Numbered from the stretch's first letter, positions 7,891-16,966 are shown. The stretch is DNA of 64,000 nucleotides from Devosia sp. RR2S18 (GCF_030177755.1 NZ_CP126539.1:582001-646000), one strand, 5' to 3'. Program-made: numbers and translations. Notes: generated from the letters alone by a model not told the origin.

Positions 7891-9405
7891 TTATTCGGCG
7901 GCGCCGCGTTCGTCGATCATGGCGTCGGGGCCGTTGGGATCGCCCGGCGCGGTTTCGGCGCCGAGATCAGGAAAGGCAATGATGCGGTTGTTGCGGAAGT
8001 CGACCCGCAACACCAGAAGGCCCCGTTCCTCGAACCAGGTGAGGAGGCGGCGGGCACGGCTGGCGGAATGCGTGCCATAAAGGCGCGCCAGAGTGGCGTC
8101 GCTGGGGCAGGGCGCGCCGGTAAGCGCTGCCTGGGCCAAGACTAGAAACACCCCCTGCACGTCATCGCTAAGCGTTTGCGACAGTGTCAGCGCTTGCTGC
8201 CAGCCATCGGATTGAGCCGTTTCCGCATCGGGCGCCACACGGGCAACGGCGAGGCGCCGCTTGAACTCGGGCAGGGCCGGTGGCTCGCCGGGCACGCGGC
8301 GGATGCGGCAGCGGACGAGGAAGTCCTGATATAGGACGGCGACCGTGCGGAAGCTCGCATCAGGGTCGCCGAGCAGTTCGACCATGATATCGTCGATCTG
8401 ACGGCCGCGTTCGGCCTCGTCGATCTCGGGGAAAAGCGATTGCGGAGCCGGCGTTTCGCCTTGCGGCCGGGAACGGACGACCTGGGCCAGGATGTCGTTG
8501 GTGGAGGGCGGCGGCGGTGGCGGCGGCCGGCGCACGACGGGGCGCACGGCTTCGTCCGGGTCCGCAGTGAAAATCAGATCAGCGGCGTCTTCGGGCGCTT
8601 CGGGGAGCGGCGTCAGCTTGGGGCTGGTAGAGCGGGCGGACGTTTCGACCGCACCGATGGTGATCGGCAGCGGCCGGCGGGAAATGGCCGGCCCCAAGGC
8701 CACGAAGTGGCCGCGGGCCAAATCGCGGAACTGTTCGGCCTGGCGCTTTTCCATGCCCAGCAGATCGGCAGCGCGCGCCATGTCGATGTCCAGGAAGGTG
8801 CGGCCCATCAGGAAGTTGGACGCTTCGGCCGCGACGTTCTTGGCCAGCTTGGCAAGGCGCTGGGTAGCAATGACGCCCGCCAGCCCGCGCTTGCGGCCGC
8901 GGCACATGAGGTTGGTCATGGCGCCCAGGGAGAGCTTGCGCGCTTCATCGGAGACTTCGCCGGCCACTGCGGGCGCAAAGAGCTGGGCTTCATCGACCAC
9001 GACCAGCATGGGGTACCAGAAGTCACGATCGGCATCGAACATGCCGCCCAAAAAGGCGGCGGCGGCGCGCATTTGCTGCTCGACGTCGAGACCTTCGAGG
9101 TTAAGGACGACCGAAACGCGATGCTGCCGAACACGCGCGGCGATGCGCGTGAGTTCCGCCTCGGTGCGGGTGGCGTCGACCACCAGATGCCCGAACTTGT
9201 CGGACAGTGTGACGAAATCGCCTTCCGGATCAATAATGCACTGCTGCACCCAGGGCGCGGATTGCTCGAGGAGCCGCCGCAGCAAATGAGACTTGCCCGA
9301 GCCGGAATTGCCCTGGACGAGGAGGCGCGTGGCCAGCAGTTCTTCGAGGTCGAGCGTGGCGGGCTGGTGGCCGGCCGTCATCCCCATGTCGATCGCTACC
9401 TGCAT
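7891..9405 (-). CDS. HerA/VirB4-like P-loop ATPase
   Basis: I place the start at the ATG at 9405 after AGGAGA; the product is 504 aa. It has Walker A QGNSGSGKSHLLRRLLE near residue 35, Walker B VVVDEAQLFAP, and GRKRGLAGVIATQRLAKLAKNV with an arginine-finger-like context, as in HerA-type DNA translocases and DUF853-like ATPases. A proline-rich linker near residue 300 (PPPPPPSTNDIL) leads to a C-terminal region with a winged-helix-like pattern. Family members act on DNA as hexameric pumps, but a role for this stand-alone version is not known. It stands alone, convergent with tctA. Confidence 0.75.
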   Translation of the reverse strand: MQVAIDMGMTAGHQPATLDLEELLATRLLVQGNSGSGKSHLLRRLLEQSAPWVQQCIIDPEGDFVTLSDKFGHLVVDATRTEAELTRIAARVRQHRVSVVLNLEGLDVEQQMRAAAAFLGGMFDADRDFWYPMLVVVDEAQLFAPAVAGEVSDEARKLSLGAMTNLMCRGRKRGLAGVIATQRLAKLAKNVAAEASNFLMGRTFLDIDMARAADLLGMEKRQAEQFRDLARGHFVALGPAISRRPLPITIGAVETSARSTSPKLTPLPEAPEDAADLIFTADPDEAVRPVVRRPPPPPPPSTNDILAQVVRSRPQGETPAPQSLFPEIDEAERGRQIDDIMVELLGDPDASFRTVAVLYQDFLVRCRIRRVPGEPPALPEFKRRLAVARVAPDAETAQSDGWQQALTLSQTLSDDVQGVFLVLAQAALTGAPCPSDATLARLYGTHSASRARRLLTWFEERGLLVLRVDFRNNRIIAFPDLGAETAPGDPNGPDAMIDERGAAE

Positions 9406-9604
9406 CGGTTCTCCTGGCGCCGATGCGTCACATCCCACTCGATCCGGAACAACACGCACGGCGTAACTGATGCCGGACTGTAGCACAGGACCGTACCGAT
9501 TCGGTCACCGCGCGAAGGAATGCCCACAGCTCAGGTGGGGTGGGCTGTTGCCGCGCCCTTGCTTGTATGGCAGTTGATAGGGGGCGCATGGCGCAGACGA
9601 GGGA

Positions 9605-10294
9605 ATGACGATCATGGTGATGGCGGAGGTGCTCGAGCCGGGGGAGGCGACCATGTCGCTTCGCGTGGTGCATGCGCTGCGCGACGACATCATCACGATG
9701 AGCCTGAAGCCCGGCGATGTGATCTCGGAAAGCGACATTGCGGGACGCTATGGCGTGTCGCGGCAGCCGGTGCGGGAGGCGTTTATTCGTCTGGCGCAGT
9801 TGGGGCTGTTGTTGATCCGGCCCAAGCGCGCCACGGTCATCAAGAAGATTTCGCCCGAGGGCGTGCGGCAATCGCGCTTCATCCGTGAGTCCATCGAGGT
9901 CGAAATCGTGCGACGGCTAGCCGGCCAACCAGGGCGGGATACGGCCGAAGTGCTGAACGGGCTCATCATCGAACAGGAAGAGGCATCGGCGGCGGACGAC
10001 TCTCGGCGCTTCCATACGCTTGATGAGCTTTTCCACCGTACGCTCGCCCGGCTGGCCGGAGTGGAATATGCCTGGCAGCTCATCGACGAGCACAAAATCC
10101 AGCTCGACCGGGTGCGCTATCTGACGCTCGGTGTGTCCTCGAGCCAGCGCGCCATCAGTGAGCACAAGGCGATTGTCAGTGCTGTGGTGGCAGGCGACGT
10201 TGTTGCCGCGGAGGCCGCGATGCGGGCGCATCTGGCGCGGGCCGAAGTGCTGCTGGCGCAAACCATCACCGATTTTCCTGAATATTTCGAGTAG
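9605..10294 (+). CDS. GntR-family transcriptional regulator (FCD type)
   Basis: The 229-aa protein has an N-terminal winged helix (LRDDIITMSLKPGDVISESDIAGRYGVSRQPVREAFIRLAQLGLL, about 22-70), the GntR signature. An alpha-helical FCD ligand domain follows, with the metal/ligand histidines suggested by FHTLDELFHRTLARLAG and SEHKAIVSAVVAGD. FCD regulators usually repress operons for sugar acid or carboxylate use. There is no obvious target beside it; the nearest divergent gene is the HerA-like ATPase. Starts at 9605 and 9614 are both possible. Confidence 0.85.
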   Translation: MTIMVMAEVLEPGEATMSLRVVHALRDDIITMSLKPGDVISESDIAGRYGVSRQPVREAFIRLAQLGLLLIRPKRATVIKKISPEGVRQSRFIRESIEVEIVRRLAGQPGRDTAEVLNGLIIEQEEASAADDSRRFHTLDELFHRTLARLAGVEYAWQLIDEHKIQLDRVRYLTLGVSSSQRAISEHKAIVSAVVAGDVVAAEAAMRAHLARAEVLLAQTITDFPEYFE

Positions 10295-10339
10295 GCTGGT
10301 GGCTGCGAGCCTTGCAACTGCTGCATGTCTTTTCTGCCA

Positions 10340-10357
10340 ATCAATCACTTGATTGAT
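10340..10357. promoter_or_regulatory. Probable TetR operator
   Basis: ATCAATCACTTGATTGAT is a perfect palindrome with 8-bp arms and a 2-bp centre, 28 bp upstream of the tetR-like start at 10386. The size, symmetry and place fit an autoregulatory TetR-family operator controlling the regulator and the downstream efflux gene. Confidence 0.7.
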
Positions 10358-10385
10358 AATAGTGGCGGCGGTAGAGAGCCGCTCC

Positions 10386-10991
10386 ATGAGCGAAACCCAC
10401 ACCAAGCGCGAAACCACTGACGAACGCCGGACCGCGATTGCCGCCGCAGCGCGCGGGCTGATCGTCGAGAAAGGCCTTGAGGGTCTGCGCACGCGCGACA
10501 TTGCGCAGCATGTCGGCATCAATGTCGCGACGCTGCACTACCACGTGCCCAGCAAAGCGGCCCTGGTGGAGTTGGTGGCGGAATCCATCCGCGACGACTT
10601 CAAAGCCCAGGCGCAAAGCCGACAGCGCGCGGGCCGGACGGGCCTCGAACTGCTGCGCATGGAGTTCGAGGACTTCCAGCAATTGCGCAGCGACAAGCCC
10701 GAGCTTCTGATCGTCATGGCGGAGCTGGGTGAGCGTGCCCGCCGCGATCCCGAAGTGGCGGCGATCATGTCGCCGATGCGCGTGTTCTGGATCAACCAGA
10801 TCGCCGACATCCTGCGGCAGGGGGTGGTCGATGGCTCCTTTCGCCAGCCGCTCGATGCCGATGCCGGAGCGCTGCTCTTTACCGGCGCCCTTTCCGAATT
10901 TGCCCGCACAGGAGGCCGCTTTGGCGATGCGCAGGCGCTCTACACCGAACTCGAGCGCGCGTTTGTGCGCCCGCAAGCGTCACAAGGATAA
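10386..10991 (+). CDS. TetR-family transcriptional regulator
   Basis: From the ATG at 10386 the product is 201 aa. The N-terminal helix-turn-helix is clear: RRTAIAAAARGLIVEKGLEGLRTRDIAQHVGINVATLHYHVPSKAALVE, where NVATLHYHVPSK is the recognition helix. The C-terminal part is all-helical, as in ligand domains of the family. It is 5 bp from the MFS gene and follows an 18-bp palindrome, so it most likely represses its own operon until the efflux substrate is present. The longer start at 10353 would overlap the operator. Confidence 0.88.
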   Translation: MSETHTKRETTDERRTAIAAAARGLIVEKGLEGLRTRDIAQHVGINVATLHYHVPSKAALVELVAESIRDDFKAQAQSRQRAGRTGLELLRMEFEDFQQLRSDKPELLIVMAELGERARRDPEVAAIMSPMRVFWINQIADILRQGVVDGSFRQPLDADAGALLFTGALSEFARTGGRFGDAQALYTELERAFVRPQASQG

Positions 10992-10996
10992 AACCG

Positions 10997-12466
10997 ATGT
11001 CCGATACCACTGCTGCAGCACCCGATCCGCGCCGCTGGCCGGCGCTCTTTGTGCTGCTGATCGCCAATTTCATGAACCTGATCGATGTCACCATCGTCAA
11101 CGTGGCGCTGCCCTCCATGCGCGATGGCCTGGGCGCTACCGACAACCAGATCGAATGGGTGGTCGCGGCCTATATCCTCGCCTTTGCGCTGGGATTGCTG
11201 CCTTTCGGGCGGTTGGGTGACATCGTGGGTCGCACCAAGATGTTCCTCTGGGGCACGGTGGCTTTCACCACCGCATCGGCGCTGTGCGGGCTGTCGCCCA
11301 GCATCGAATTTTTGATCTTTGCCCGCGTGCTGCAAGGCCTGGGCGGGGCAATGATGGCGCCGCAGGTGCTGGCCATCGCCACCGTCACCTTCCCACCGCA
11401 CGAGCGAGGGCAGGCCTTCTCCCTGTTCGGGCTTTCGGCCGGGCTGGCGTCGGTGTGCGGCCCAATCCTGGGCGGCGTGCTGATCGGCGCTAATCTCTTC
11501 GGCATGGACTGGCAGCCGATTTTCCTGGTCAACGTGCCGATCGGCATTGCGGCGGTGGTACTGGGCTGGTTCATCATCCCCCGTACGCCGGGGAATGCCG
11601 AGCTCCGCAATGATTATGTGGGAATAAGCCTCTTTGGCCTGGGCATCGTGGCGGTGGTGTTTCCCATCGTTGAAGGCCGTGCCTATGGATGGCCACTCTG
11701 GGCGTTCGCGATGATGGGCGCCGGGCTGCTGTTGCTCGCCGGCTTTGTGCTGTGGACGCGCAACCGGGCGCGCCTCAACGAACCGCAATTGCTCAATTTC
11801 AGTCTCATCAGCAATCGGCAGTATATGTTCGGTGCCTTTGTCACCACCGTCTTTGCCTCGGGCATTCCGGGCATGTTCATGGTGATCTCGCTGCTGCTGC
11901 AGGGCGGGTTCAATTTTACCCCGCTGCAGTCGGGGCTGACCAACACGCCGTTTTCGGTGGGCGTCCTGATCGCCTCAGTGATCGCTGGGCGTCTCGGCAG
12001 CCATTATCTGCGAGGCCGGCTGGCTGCTTCGGGGGCGCTGCTGAGCGGGGGGATTTTGTGGCTGCACTTCTATATCGCCGGGGTGGGCGACAGCATCAGC
12101 TCATGGGCCTTCTTGCCGCCGCTATTGATCGCTGGCGTGGGGCTGGGCCTGGGCTTCTCCTCCCTGTTCCAGCTGGTGCTGGCCAATGTCCCGCCGCGCG
12201 ACGCGGGGGCAGGGTCGGGTGCGCTGCAGGCTTTCCAGCAGGTTGGCGGGGCCCTAGGCGTGGCGCTGATCGGAGAGATCTTCTTTTCGAGCCTGGGCCG
12301 CGGGTTTGCAGCCGGCGAGGCTCAGCACCAGGTGTACGCTACCGCTTCGAGCCTGGCGCTCTGGTATGTGGTGGGGGTGTTCGCCCTGGTGCTGGTCATG
12401 GTGCCGCTGTTCCGCCGGGGTGGGCAGGGGCAGGGCGCCCCCGCGCATGTCGCCGCGGAGGTGTAG
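10997..12466 (+). CDS. MFS drug efflux transporter, DHA2 (EmrB/QacA) family
   Basis: The 489-aa membrane protein has the 14-helix DHA2 pattern. It shows motif D1-like NFMNLIDVTIVNVALPSMRDGLGAT, motif A GRLGDIVGRTKMF after helix 2, and motif C-like GLASVCGPILGGVLIGA in helix 5. Such carriers export hydrophobic toxic compounds by proton antiport. It forms an operon with the TetR gene directly upstream. The substrate is not predictable. The gene ends before a repeat-rich intergenic region. Confidence 0.88.
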   Translation: MSDTTAAAPDPRRWPALFVLLIANFMNLIDVTIVNVALPSMRDGLGATDNQIEWVVAAYILAFALGLLPFGRLGDIVGRTKMFLWGTVAFTTASALCGLSPSIEFLIFARVLQGLGGAMMAPQVLAIATVTFPPHERGQAFSLFGLSAGLASVCGPILGGVLIGANLFGMDWQPIFLVNVPIGIAAVVLGWFIIPRTPGNAELRNDYVGISLFGLGIVAVVFPIVEGRAYGWPLWAFAMMGAGLLLLAGFVLWTRNRARLNEPQLLNFSLISNRQYMFGAFVTTVFASGIPGMFMVISLLLQGGFNFTPLQSGLTNTPFSVGVLIASVIAGRLGSHYLRGRLAASGALLSGGILWLHFYIAGVGDSISSWAFLPPLLIAGVGLGLGFSSLFQLVLANVPPRDAGAGSGALQAFQQVGGALGVALIGEIFFSSLGRGFAAGEAQHQVYATASSLALWYVVGVFALVLVMVPLFRRGGQGQGAPAHVAAEV

Positions 12467-12498
12467 GAGCGTAGCTTTGCTGCCCGGGCAGGGTTCAG

Positions 12499-12530
12499 CC
12501 CCTTCCCTTACCTCCCCGCAAGGGAGAGGG
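12499..12530. repeat. C-rich palindromic intergenic repeat, copy 4 (divergent)
   Basis: ccccttcccttacctccccg followed by caagggagaggg repeats the C-rich/G-rich arm layout of the other copies but shares less sequence with them. It lies 32 bp after the MFS stop and may end that transcript. Confidence 0.4.
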
Positions 12531-12554
12531 TGGCTGCGCGAGGACAGCGTTTTG

Positions 12555-12589
12555 GACAAGAAAAAGGGCCGCTCGGGAGAGCGGCCCTT
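12555..12589 (-). terminator. Rho-independent terminator of argB
   Basis: AAGGGCCGCTC and GAGCGGCCCTT (12564-12589) form an 11-bp stem with a 4-nt loop. Read on the minus strand it is followed by TTTTTCTTG, the expected U-tract. It lies about 250 bp beyond the argB stop. Confidence 0.75.
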
Positions 12590-12761
12590 GCCAGTTTCGG
12601 GAGGAGACTGGGTAGGATCGCTGCGAAAAACTGCCGGGATCCGAAAGGGTGGAACACCGAAACCGGTGCTCTGTTAACCGAAACTGTCTCACACAGGTGC
12701 GGCAGCCGCTAGCGCATTTCGGCCACAGGTAGCGGGAAAGCGTCAGCTTGATGTCAGGTGT

Positions 12762-12795
12762 ACCCCCACCCGGCCTCCCCCTGAGAGGGGGAGGA
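12762..12795. repeat. C-rich palindromic intergenic repeat, copy 5
   Basis: acccccacccggcctccccc is identical to the C-rich arm of copy 1 at 263; the G-rich arm is tgagagggggaggag. It is 45 bp downstream of argB on the minus strand. Confidence 0.6.
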
Positions 12796-12840
12796 GAAGA
12801 GGCGCGGTCCCTGAGGAAGGGAGGGTTAGAGAGGCGGCTC

Positions 12841-13743
12841 CTACCGCACGATCAGGGTGCCGGCGCCGTGCTCGGTGAAGAGTTCGACGAGGACGACGTG
12901 CGGGGTCTTGCCGTTGAGGATGACGACGCCTTCCACACCATTGTCCAAGGCTTCGAGGCAGGTCTCGACCTTGGGGATCATGCCGGCTGAAATGGTGCCG
13001 TCGGCGATCAGTGCCTTGGCCTCGCTGACGGAAAGCTCGGGGATGAGCTTTTTGTTCTTGTCGAGCACGCCGGGTACGTCGGTGAGGAACAGGAGGCGCT
13101 TGGCGCCGAGCGAGCCGGCGATGGCACCAGCGAAGGTGTCGGCGTTGATGTTGTAGGTGTTGCCGTCGCGGCCGGGCGCCACCGGAGCAATCACCGGGAT
13201 CATTTCGGAGCGGGCGAGGAGATCGAGGAGGGTCCGGTCCACTTCGACCGGCTCGCCAACATAGCCGAGATCGAGCAGTCGCTCGATATTGGATTCGGGG
13301 TCGATGAACTTCTTTTCGGCTTTCTTGGCGAAGACCATGTTGCCGTCCTTGCCGCACAGGCCAATGGCCCATTCGCCTTCGGCATTGATGGTGGCGACGA
13401 TTTCCTTGTTGATCGAGCCGGCGAGAACCATCTCGACGATTTCCATGGTCCGCTTGTCGGTGACGCGTAAGCCCCCTTCGAACTTGGATTCAATGCCGAG
13501 GCCCTTAAGCATTGAGGCAATCTGGGGGCCACCGCCATGGACAACGATGGGGTTGACCTTGGACTGCTTGAGGAGGGCGATGTCGCGGGCGAAGGCCTGT
13601 TGCAGGTCCGCATCGCCCATGGCGTGGCCGCCATATTTCACCACGACCGTCTTGCCCTCGTAACGCTGCATATAGGGCAGCGCCTGAGCCAGAATGCCCG
13701 CATCGTGCGAGAAGCGGTCGGTCGAATTGTTCGGTTCAGTCAT
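12841..13743 (-). CDS. argB: Acetylglutamate kinase
   Basis: The 300-aa enzyme phosphorylates N-acetylglutamate in the second step of arginine synthesis. Typical amino acid kinase features are [12 protein letters not shown] near residue 35, [16 protein letters not shown], the long [29 protein letters not shown] region, [31 protein letters not shown], and the C-terminal [18 protein letters not shown] with [20 protein letters not shown] start it at ATG 13743 ([11 protein letters not shown]), the start that fits ArgB length; the open frame runs further upstream but over unrelated sequence. In related genomes argB usually follows engB; here 4 kb of plus-strand genes separate them. Confidence 0.93.
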   Translation of the reverse strand: MTEPNNSTDRFSHDAGILAQALPYMQRYEGKTVVVKYGGHAMGDADLQQAFARDIALLKQSKVNPIVVHGGGPQIASMLKGLGIESKFEGGLRVTDKRTMEIVEMVLAGSINKEIVATINAEGEWAIGLCGKDGNMVFAKKAEKKFIDPESNIERLLDLGYVGEPVEVDRTLLDLLARSEMIPVIAPVAPGRDGNTYNINADTFAGAIAGSLGAKRLLFLTDVPGVLDKNKKLIPELSVSEAKALIADGTISAGMIPKVETCLEALDNGVEGVVILNGKTPHVVLVELFTEHGAGTLIVR

Positions 13744-13920
13744 GGACGGACCTGGCTCCCCTTGCGTGGCATGGCCGGAAAAGACCGCAACGGGTCTAGA
13801 GCATGAACGCGCAAAGGAAAAGACGGTTGTGAGTGCATCGGGTTCTGATCTCTTTTCCCCGCCCATGCGTTGTTGTTCAATGAGGCGCCTGAGGGGGCGC
13901 TGCGAGGGAGACTTCCAGCC

Positions 13921-14472
13921 ATGGCTCTGCCCAACGCGTCGCAAGAGGTCGCGGATCTGATCGGGCGTTGCGCCCTGCGGGACCGGGAGGCGTTTCGCAC
14001 GCTCTATCAACGCACAAGCGCGAAACTCTTCGGCGTGGTGCTCCGTATCTTGAAGGACCGTTCGGAAGCCGAAGAGGCAATTCAGGAAGTCTACGTCAAG
14101 ATTTGGCAGCGTGCTGATCGATACGTGGCCGGCACGACTAGCCCTATCAGCTGGCTTGTGGCGGTGGCGCGCAACCACGCGCTCGACATTCTGCGGGCTC
14201 GCCGCCCGGCCGCCGACGATCTCGACGTTGCCCTCGAAATACCCGATGCCGGTCCAACGCCGGAGCGGGCGACCGAGGACGGCCAGGAGCGCGCGCAGAT
14301 TGAGAGTTGTCTGCAAACGCTCGAGCCGGACCGCGCCGATGCTGTGCGAGGAGCCTATCTCGATGGCTTCAGCTATGATGAACTGGCGCGCCGCCATGCG
14401 GTGCCGCTCAACACGATGCGAACCTGGCTACGGCGGAGCCTGCTAAAACTGAGAGAGTGCCTGACGGCATGA
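13921..14472 (+). CDS. ECF RNA polymerase sigma factor (SigK-like)
   Basis: The ATG at 13921 after GAGGGAG gives 183 aa. Region 2 has [44 protein letters not shown] and [18 protein letters not shown]; region 4 has [48 protein letters not shown]. It directs RNA polymerase to a small stress or envelope regulon. The stop overlaps the start of the next gene by 4 bp, and that gene encodes an RskA-type anti-sigma factor, so the pair forms one regulatory unit. The fasciclin and msrB genes downstream are plausible targets, by position only. Confidence 0.9.
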   Translation: MALPNASQEVADLIGRCALRDREAFRTLYQRTSAKLFGVVLRILKDRSEAEEAIQEVYVKIWQRADRYVAGTTSPISWLVAVARNHALDILRARRPAADDLDVALEIPDAGPTPERATEDGQERAQIESCLQTLEPDRADAVRGAYLDGFSYDELARRHAVPLNTMRTWLRRSLLKLRECLTA

Positions 14473-15173
14473 GCGACACCGATCACACCGAAGATGAAGG
14501 CGACCGGCACCGGGTGCTGGTGGCCGAATATGTGCTGGGGCTGCTAGACCAGGCAAATCATGCCCGTGTGGAACGGCTGATCGAGGCCGATGCGGGCCTG
14601 CGGGCCGAACGGGATTTCTGGCTCATGCGCTTGTCTGCGCTCGATGAGAGCTTTGAGCAAGTACAGCCGCCTGCCCATGTGCTGGGGGCGCTGGAGAAGC
14701 GGCTCTTTGGCGTGGAAAAGAGAACCAGTTGGTGGGACTCCCTGGCCTTGTGGCGCGGGCTGACGGCTGGCGCATTGGCAGTCGCCGTGGCGGCGATCGG
14801 TCTTTCCCTGGTTCAGCCGGCGCCCGATGTGGCGAGCCTTACAACGCAATTGGTGGCGGCGCTCGACGCCGAAGACAGCGATGTACGTTTTGTGGCTCTT
14901 TATGACGGCAGCGGGGCGGTGCGTCTGACCGCGCTTTCGGGTGAGGCCGTGCCGGACCGTGACTACGAACTCTGGGCCATCCAGGGCGGCGACCCAATTT
15001 CCATGGGTGTCGTTTCTGTCGCGGACCGCAACACGGTGATGATCGGCCCCGAAGTGATGGAAGGCTGGGGCGAAGGATCGGTTCTGGCGATTACGCTGGA
15101 GCCGGAAGGCGGAGCGCCAGGTGGCGTCCCAACCGGTCCGGTCGTTGCGCAAGGCGCCGTGACACAGATCTGA
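14469..15173 (+). CDS. Anti-sigma factor, RskA/ChrR-like domain family
   Basis: The 234-aa product starts at ATG 14469, inside the sigma-factor stop codon. The N-terminal part (VLVAEYVLGLLDQANHARVERLIEADAGLRAERDFW) is the zinc-less anti-sigma domain common in RskA partners. One membrane helix follows (LTAGALAVAVAAIGLSLVQ, about 100-118), then a periplasmic anti-sigma-K domain with DRDYELWAIQGGDPISMGVVS. It should hold the sigma factor at the membrane until a signal triggers release. Translational coupling supports the pairing. Confidence 0.88.
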   Translation: MSDTDHTEDEGDRHRVLVAEYVLGLLDQANHARVERLIEADAGLRAERDFWLMRLSALDESFEQVQPPAHVLGALEKRLFGVEKRTSWWDSLALWRGLTAGALAVAVAAIGLSLVQPAPDVASLTTQLVAALDAEDSDVRFVALYDGSGAVRLTALSGEAVPDRDYELWAIQGGDPISMGVVSVADRNTVMIGPEVMEGWGEGSVLAITLEPEGGAPGGVPTGPVVAQGAVTQI

Positions 15174-15389
15174 GCGGTGTTGTTGCAGCAGAGGGTAAAT
15201 TGCGGTGATAGGGCCAATCGCAACTTACGCGCTTTCATCACGCTTGGATCAGCACAATCTAAGAAAATGTGCGTTCACTAAAAATAATCGCCCAAATGCA
15301 TTTTTTCTGAAACTGGATGAATTCATCTTCCGTATCTCCTCATGTCCCGAACGATAATCGGGGACGAAATATGAGGAAGGAACAGAACA

Positions 15390-15956
15390 ATGAATATCAA
15401 TCTTCGCACCCTAGCCGTTACCACCATGCTTTCCGCTTCCATGTTCGGCGCTTCCGCCGTTTACGCTCAGGACAATCCTGAAGTTGGCGGCGCAGCCATG
15501 GACCCGGCGATGAACATCGTCGAGAACGCTGCGAACTCGGCTGACCACACCACGTTGGTTGCAGCCGTCCAGGCTGCTGGTCTTGTCGAGACGCTGTCGG
15601 GCGAAGGCCCGTTCACCGTATTGGCCCCGACCAATGCGGCTTTTGACGCCCTGCCAGCCGGCACCGTCGATACGCTGCTGATGGAAGAAAACAAGGATCA
15701 GCTGACCGAGATCCTCACCTGCCACGTGATCCCGGCCCGTGCTCTGTCCACCGACATCGTGTCGATGGTTGAGGAAGACGGCGGTGAGCATATGGTCGAG
15801 ACCGTTGGCGGCTGCATGCTGACCCTGGCCGTTGATGGCGACACTGTCACGGTGACCGACGAAAACGGCACGACTGCCAATGTGACCATTGCCGACGTGA
15901 TCCAGTCTAACGGCGTGATCCACGTCATCGACGCCGTGCTGACCCCCGCTTCGTAA
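15390..15956 (+). CDS. Fasciclin-domain secreted protein
   Basis: The 188-aa protein has a Sec signal peptide (MNINLRTLAVTTMLSASMFGASAVYA-QD) and one fasciclin (FAS1) domain. The H1 box reads GPFTVLAPTNAAFDALPAG and the C-terminal box NGVIHVIDAVLTP. FAS1 proteins are periplasmic or surface proteins linked to adhesion; in many bacteria they sit with ECF sigma/RskA pairs, as here. A ribosome site, AAGGAA, precedes the ATG. The 215 bp upstream are AT-richer than the surroundings and probably hold its promoter. A hairpin terminator follows. Confidence 0.9.
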   Translation: MNINLRTLAVTTMLSASMFGASAVYAQDNPEVGGAAMDPAMNIVENAANSADHTTLVAAVQAAGLVETLSGEGPFTVLAPTNAAFDALPAGTVDTLLMEENKDQLTEILTCHVIPARALSTDIVSMVEEDGGEHMVETVGGCMLTLAVDGDTVTVTDENGTTANVTIADVIQSNGVIHVIDAVLTPAS

Positions 15957-15968
15957 GGGGCAAACCTC

Positions 15969-15996
15969 GAGGACCCGGTTTCCTCCACGGGTCCTC
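15969..15996 (+). terminator. Hairpin downstream of the fasciclin gene
   Basis: GAGGACCCG (15969-15977) pairs with CGGGTCCTC (15988-15996), a 9-bp stem with a 10-nt loop. It is followed by accatagttt with only a weak T-run, so it ends or protects the transcript. Confidence 0.55.
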
Positions 15997-16124
15997 ACCA
16001 TAGTTTGACGCGCTAAATGCTGCCCTCAAGCATAGAATGGCCGTCAAACCTAGGCTCCGCGCGCTCGCCGCTCCCCTCGGCGGCCCAGCCGCGGGGCCGT
16101 TCTTTTTCTGGGAAGGTATTCGAC

Positions 16125-16625
16125 ATGCTTATTGCCCGACGTAATCTGCTTTTGGGTGGCTCGGCGCTGGCGGCGCTCTCGGCTTTTGCCGTCCTGCGGC
16201 CAATGAGCGACAGCCACGCCGCCGAAGGCAGCTTCCCCTTCGAGCTCAGCGAAGAAGAGTGGCGCGCTCGGCTGGAGCCGGCCGCTTATGACGTGCTGCG
16301 CCAGCATGGCACGGAGCGCCCCTACACCTCGCCGCTCAATGACGAGAAGCGCGCTGGCACTTTTCATTGTGCCGGGTGCGACCAGGCGCTGTTCGATTCG
16401 GCAACGAAATATGACAGCGGGACCGGGTGGCCGAGCTTTTACACCTACCTTGAGGACGCCCTGGGCACATCGGTCGACGAGTCCATGTTCATGACCCGTA
16501 CCGAAGTGCATTGCTCGCGTTGCGGCGGGCACCAGGGACATGTGTTCGAAGACGGTCCACAGCCGACCGGGCTGCGCTACTGCATCAATGGCGTAGCGCT
16601 GAACTTCGTGCCAGCGACGGCCTAG
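16125..16625 (+). CDS. msrB: Peptide-methionine (R)-S-oxide reductase, exported
   Basis: The start ATG 16125 follows GGAAGGT and gives 166 aa. The N-terminus, MLIARRNLLLGGSALAALSAFA, looks like a twin-arginine signal. The MsrB domain follows with two zinc-binding CxxC pairs (HCAGC and HCSRC), GTGWPSFY, and the catalytic RYCINGVAL near the C-terminus. It repairs oxidised methionine in exported proteins, using thioredoxin-like partners. It lies behind the fasciclin gene and may share ECF control, though a hairpin separates them. Confidence 0.9.
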   Translation: MLIARRNLLLGGSALAALSAFAVLRPMSDSHAAEGSFPFELSEEEWRARLEPAAYDVLRQHGTERPYTSPLNDEKRAGTFHCAGCDQALFDSATKYDSGTGWPSFYTYLEDALGTSVDESMFMTRTEVHCSRCGGHQGHVFEDGPQPTGLRYCINGVALNFVPATA

Positions 16626-16698
16626 CGATCACAAGCGCTCCAGAGCGGAACGATCAGTGCGCCCCGCTGGTTGGACTCCCACAACAAGGAGTACGACT

Positions 16699-16869
16699 AT
16701 GAGCAAGGAAAGCACCGACAAGGCTCAAGATAGCAAATCTAAAGTGGACAAAATGAGCACTGGCGGCCATCTGGGCGGTACCAATTTCGGCCAGGTTCCC
16801 GGCGACGCCAAGATGAAGGACGACCGCGAAGGTGGCGACAAGGCTCGCCCGAACGACGGCAGCAACTAG
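16699..16869 (+). CDS. Small hydrophilic protein, 56 aa
   Basis: The ATG at 16699 has an ideal ribosome site, AAGGAG, 8 bp upstream. The product is highly charged and glycine-rich, with no hydrophobic core (MSKESTDKAQDSKSKVDKM, then GGHLGGTNFGQVPGD). That suggests an intrinsically disordered, stress-type protein, but I do not recognise a family. A strong hairpin lies 23 bp after the stop, supporting a real single-gene transcript. Confidence 0.65.
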   Translation: MSKESTDKAQDSKSKVDKMSTGGHLGGTNFGQVPGDAKMKDDREGGDKARPNDGSN

Positions 16870-16892
16870 TCCAACGCAAGCCTGATTTGCAG

Positions 16893-16923
16893 CGGCCGGT
16901 CCGGGATTGCCCCGGGCCGGCCG
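16893..16923. terminator. GC-rich hairpin after the 56-aa gene
   Basis: CGGCCGGTCCGGG and CCCGGGCCGGCCG form a long near-perfect stem with a 5-nt loop (attgc). There is no T-run on the plus strand beyond ttgccgtt. It separates the small gene from the amidotransferase gene. Confidence 0.6.
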
Positions 16924-16966
16924 TTGCCGTTATGTGGATGGCAATGCCATCGCGATGCTCCCTCCC

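Larger units (their letters stand above)
12467..12840. other. Intergenic region between convergent MFS gene and argB
   Basis: I find no credible gene in these 374 bp. It holds two C-rich palindromic repeats, a strong hairpin that works as a terminator on the minus strand, and a short stretch with no clear structure. Confidence 0.6.

Noticed and set aside
13744-14397. N-terminal extension of argB across the sigma-factor gene
   Set aside because: The extra 218 residues are antisense to the ECF sigma factor and unlike ArgB; the ATG at 13743 gives the normal length.
15174-15389. ECF sigma promoter before the fasciclin gene
   Set aside because: I could not find a -35/-10 pair that also occurs before the sigma gene, so a shared promoter is not supported.
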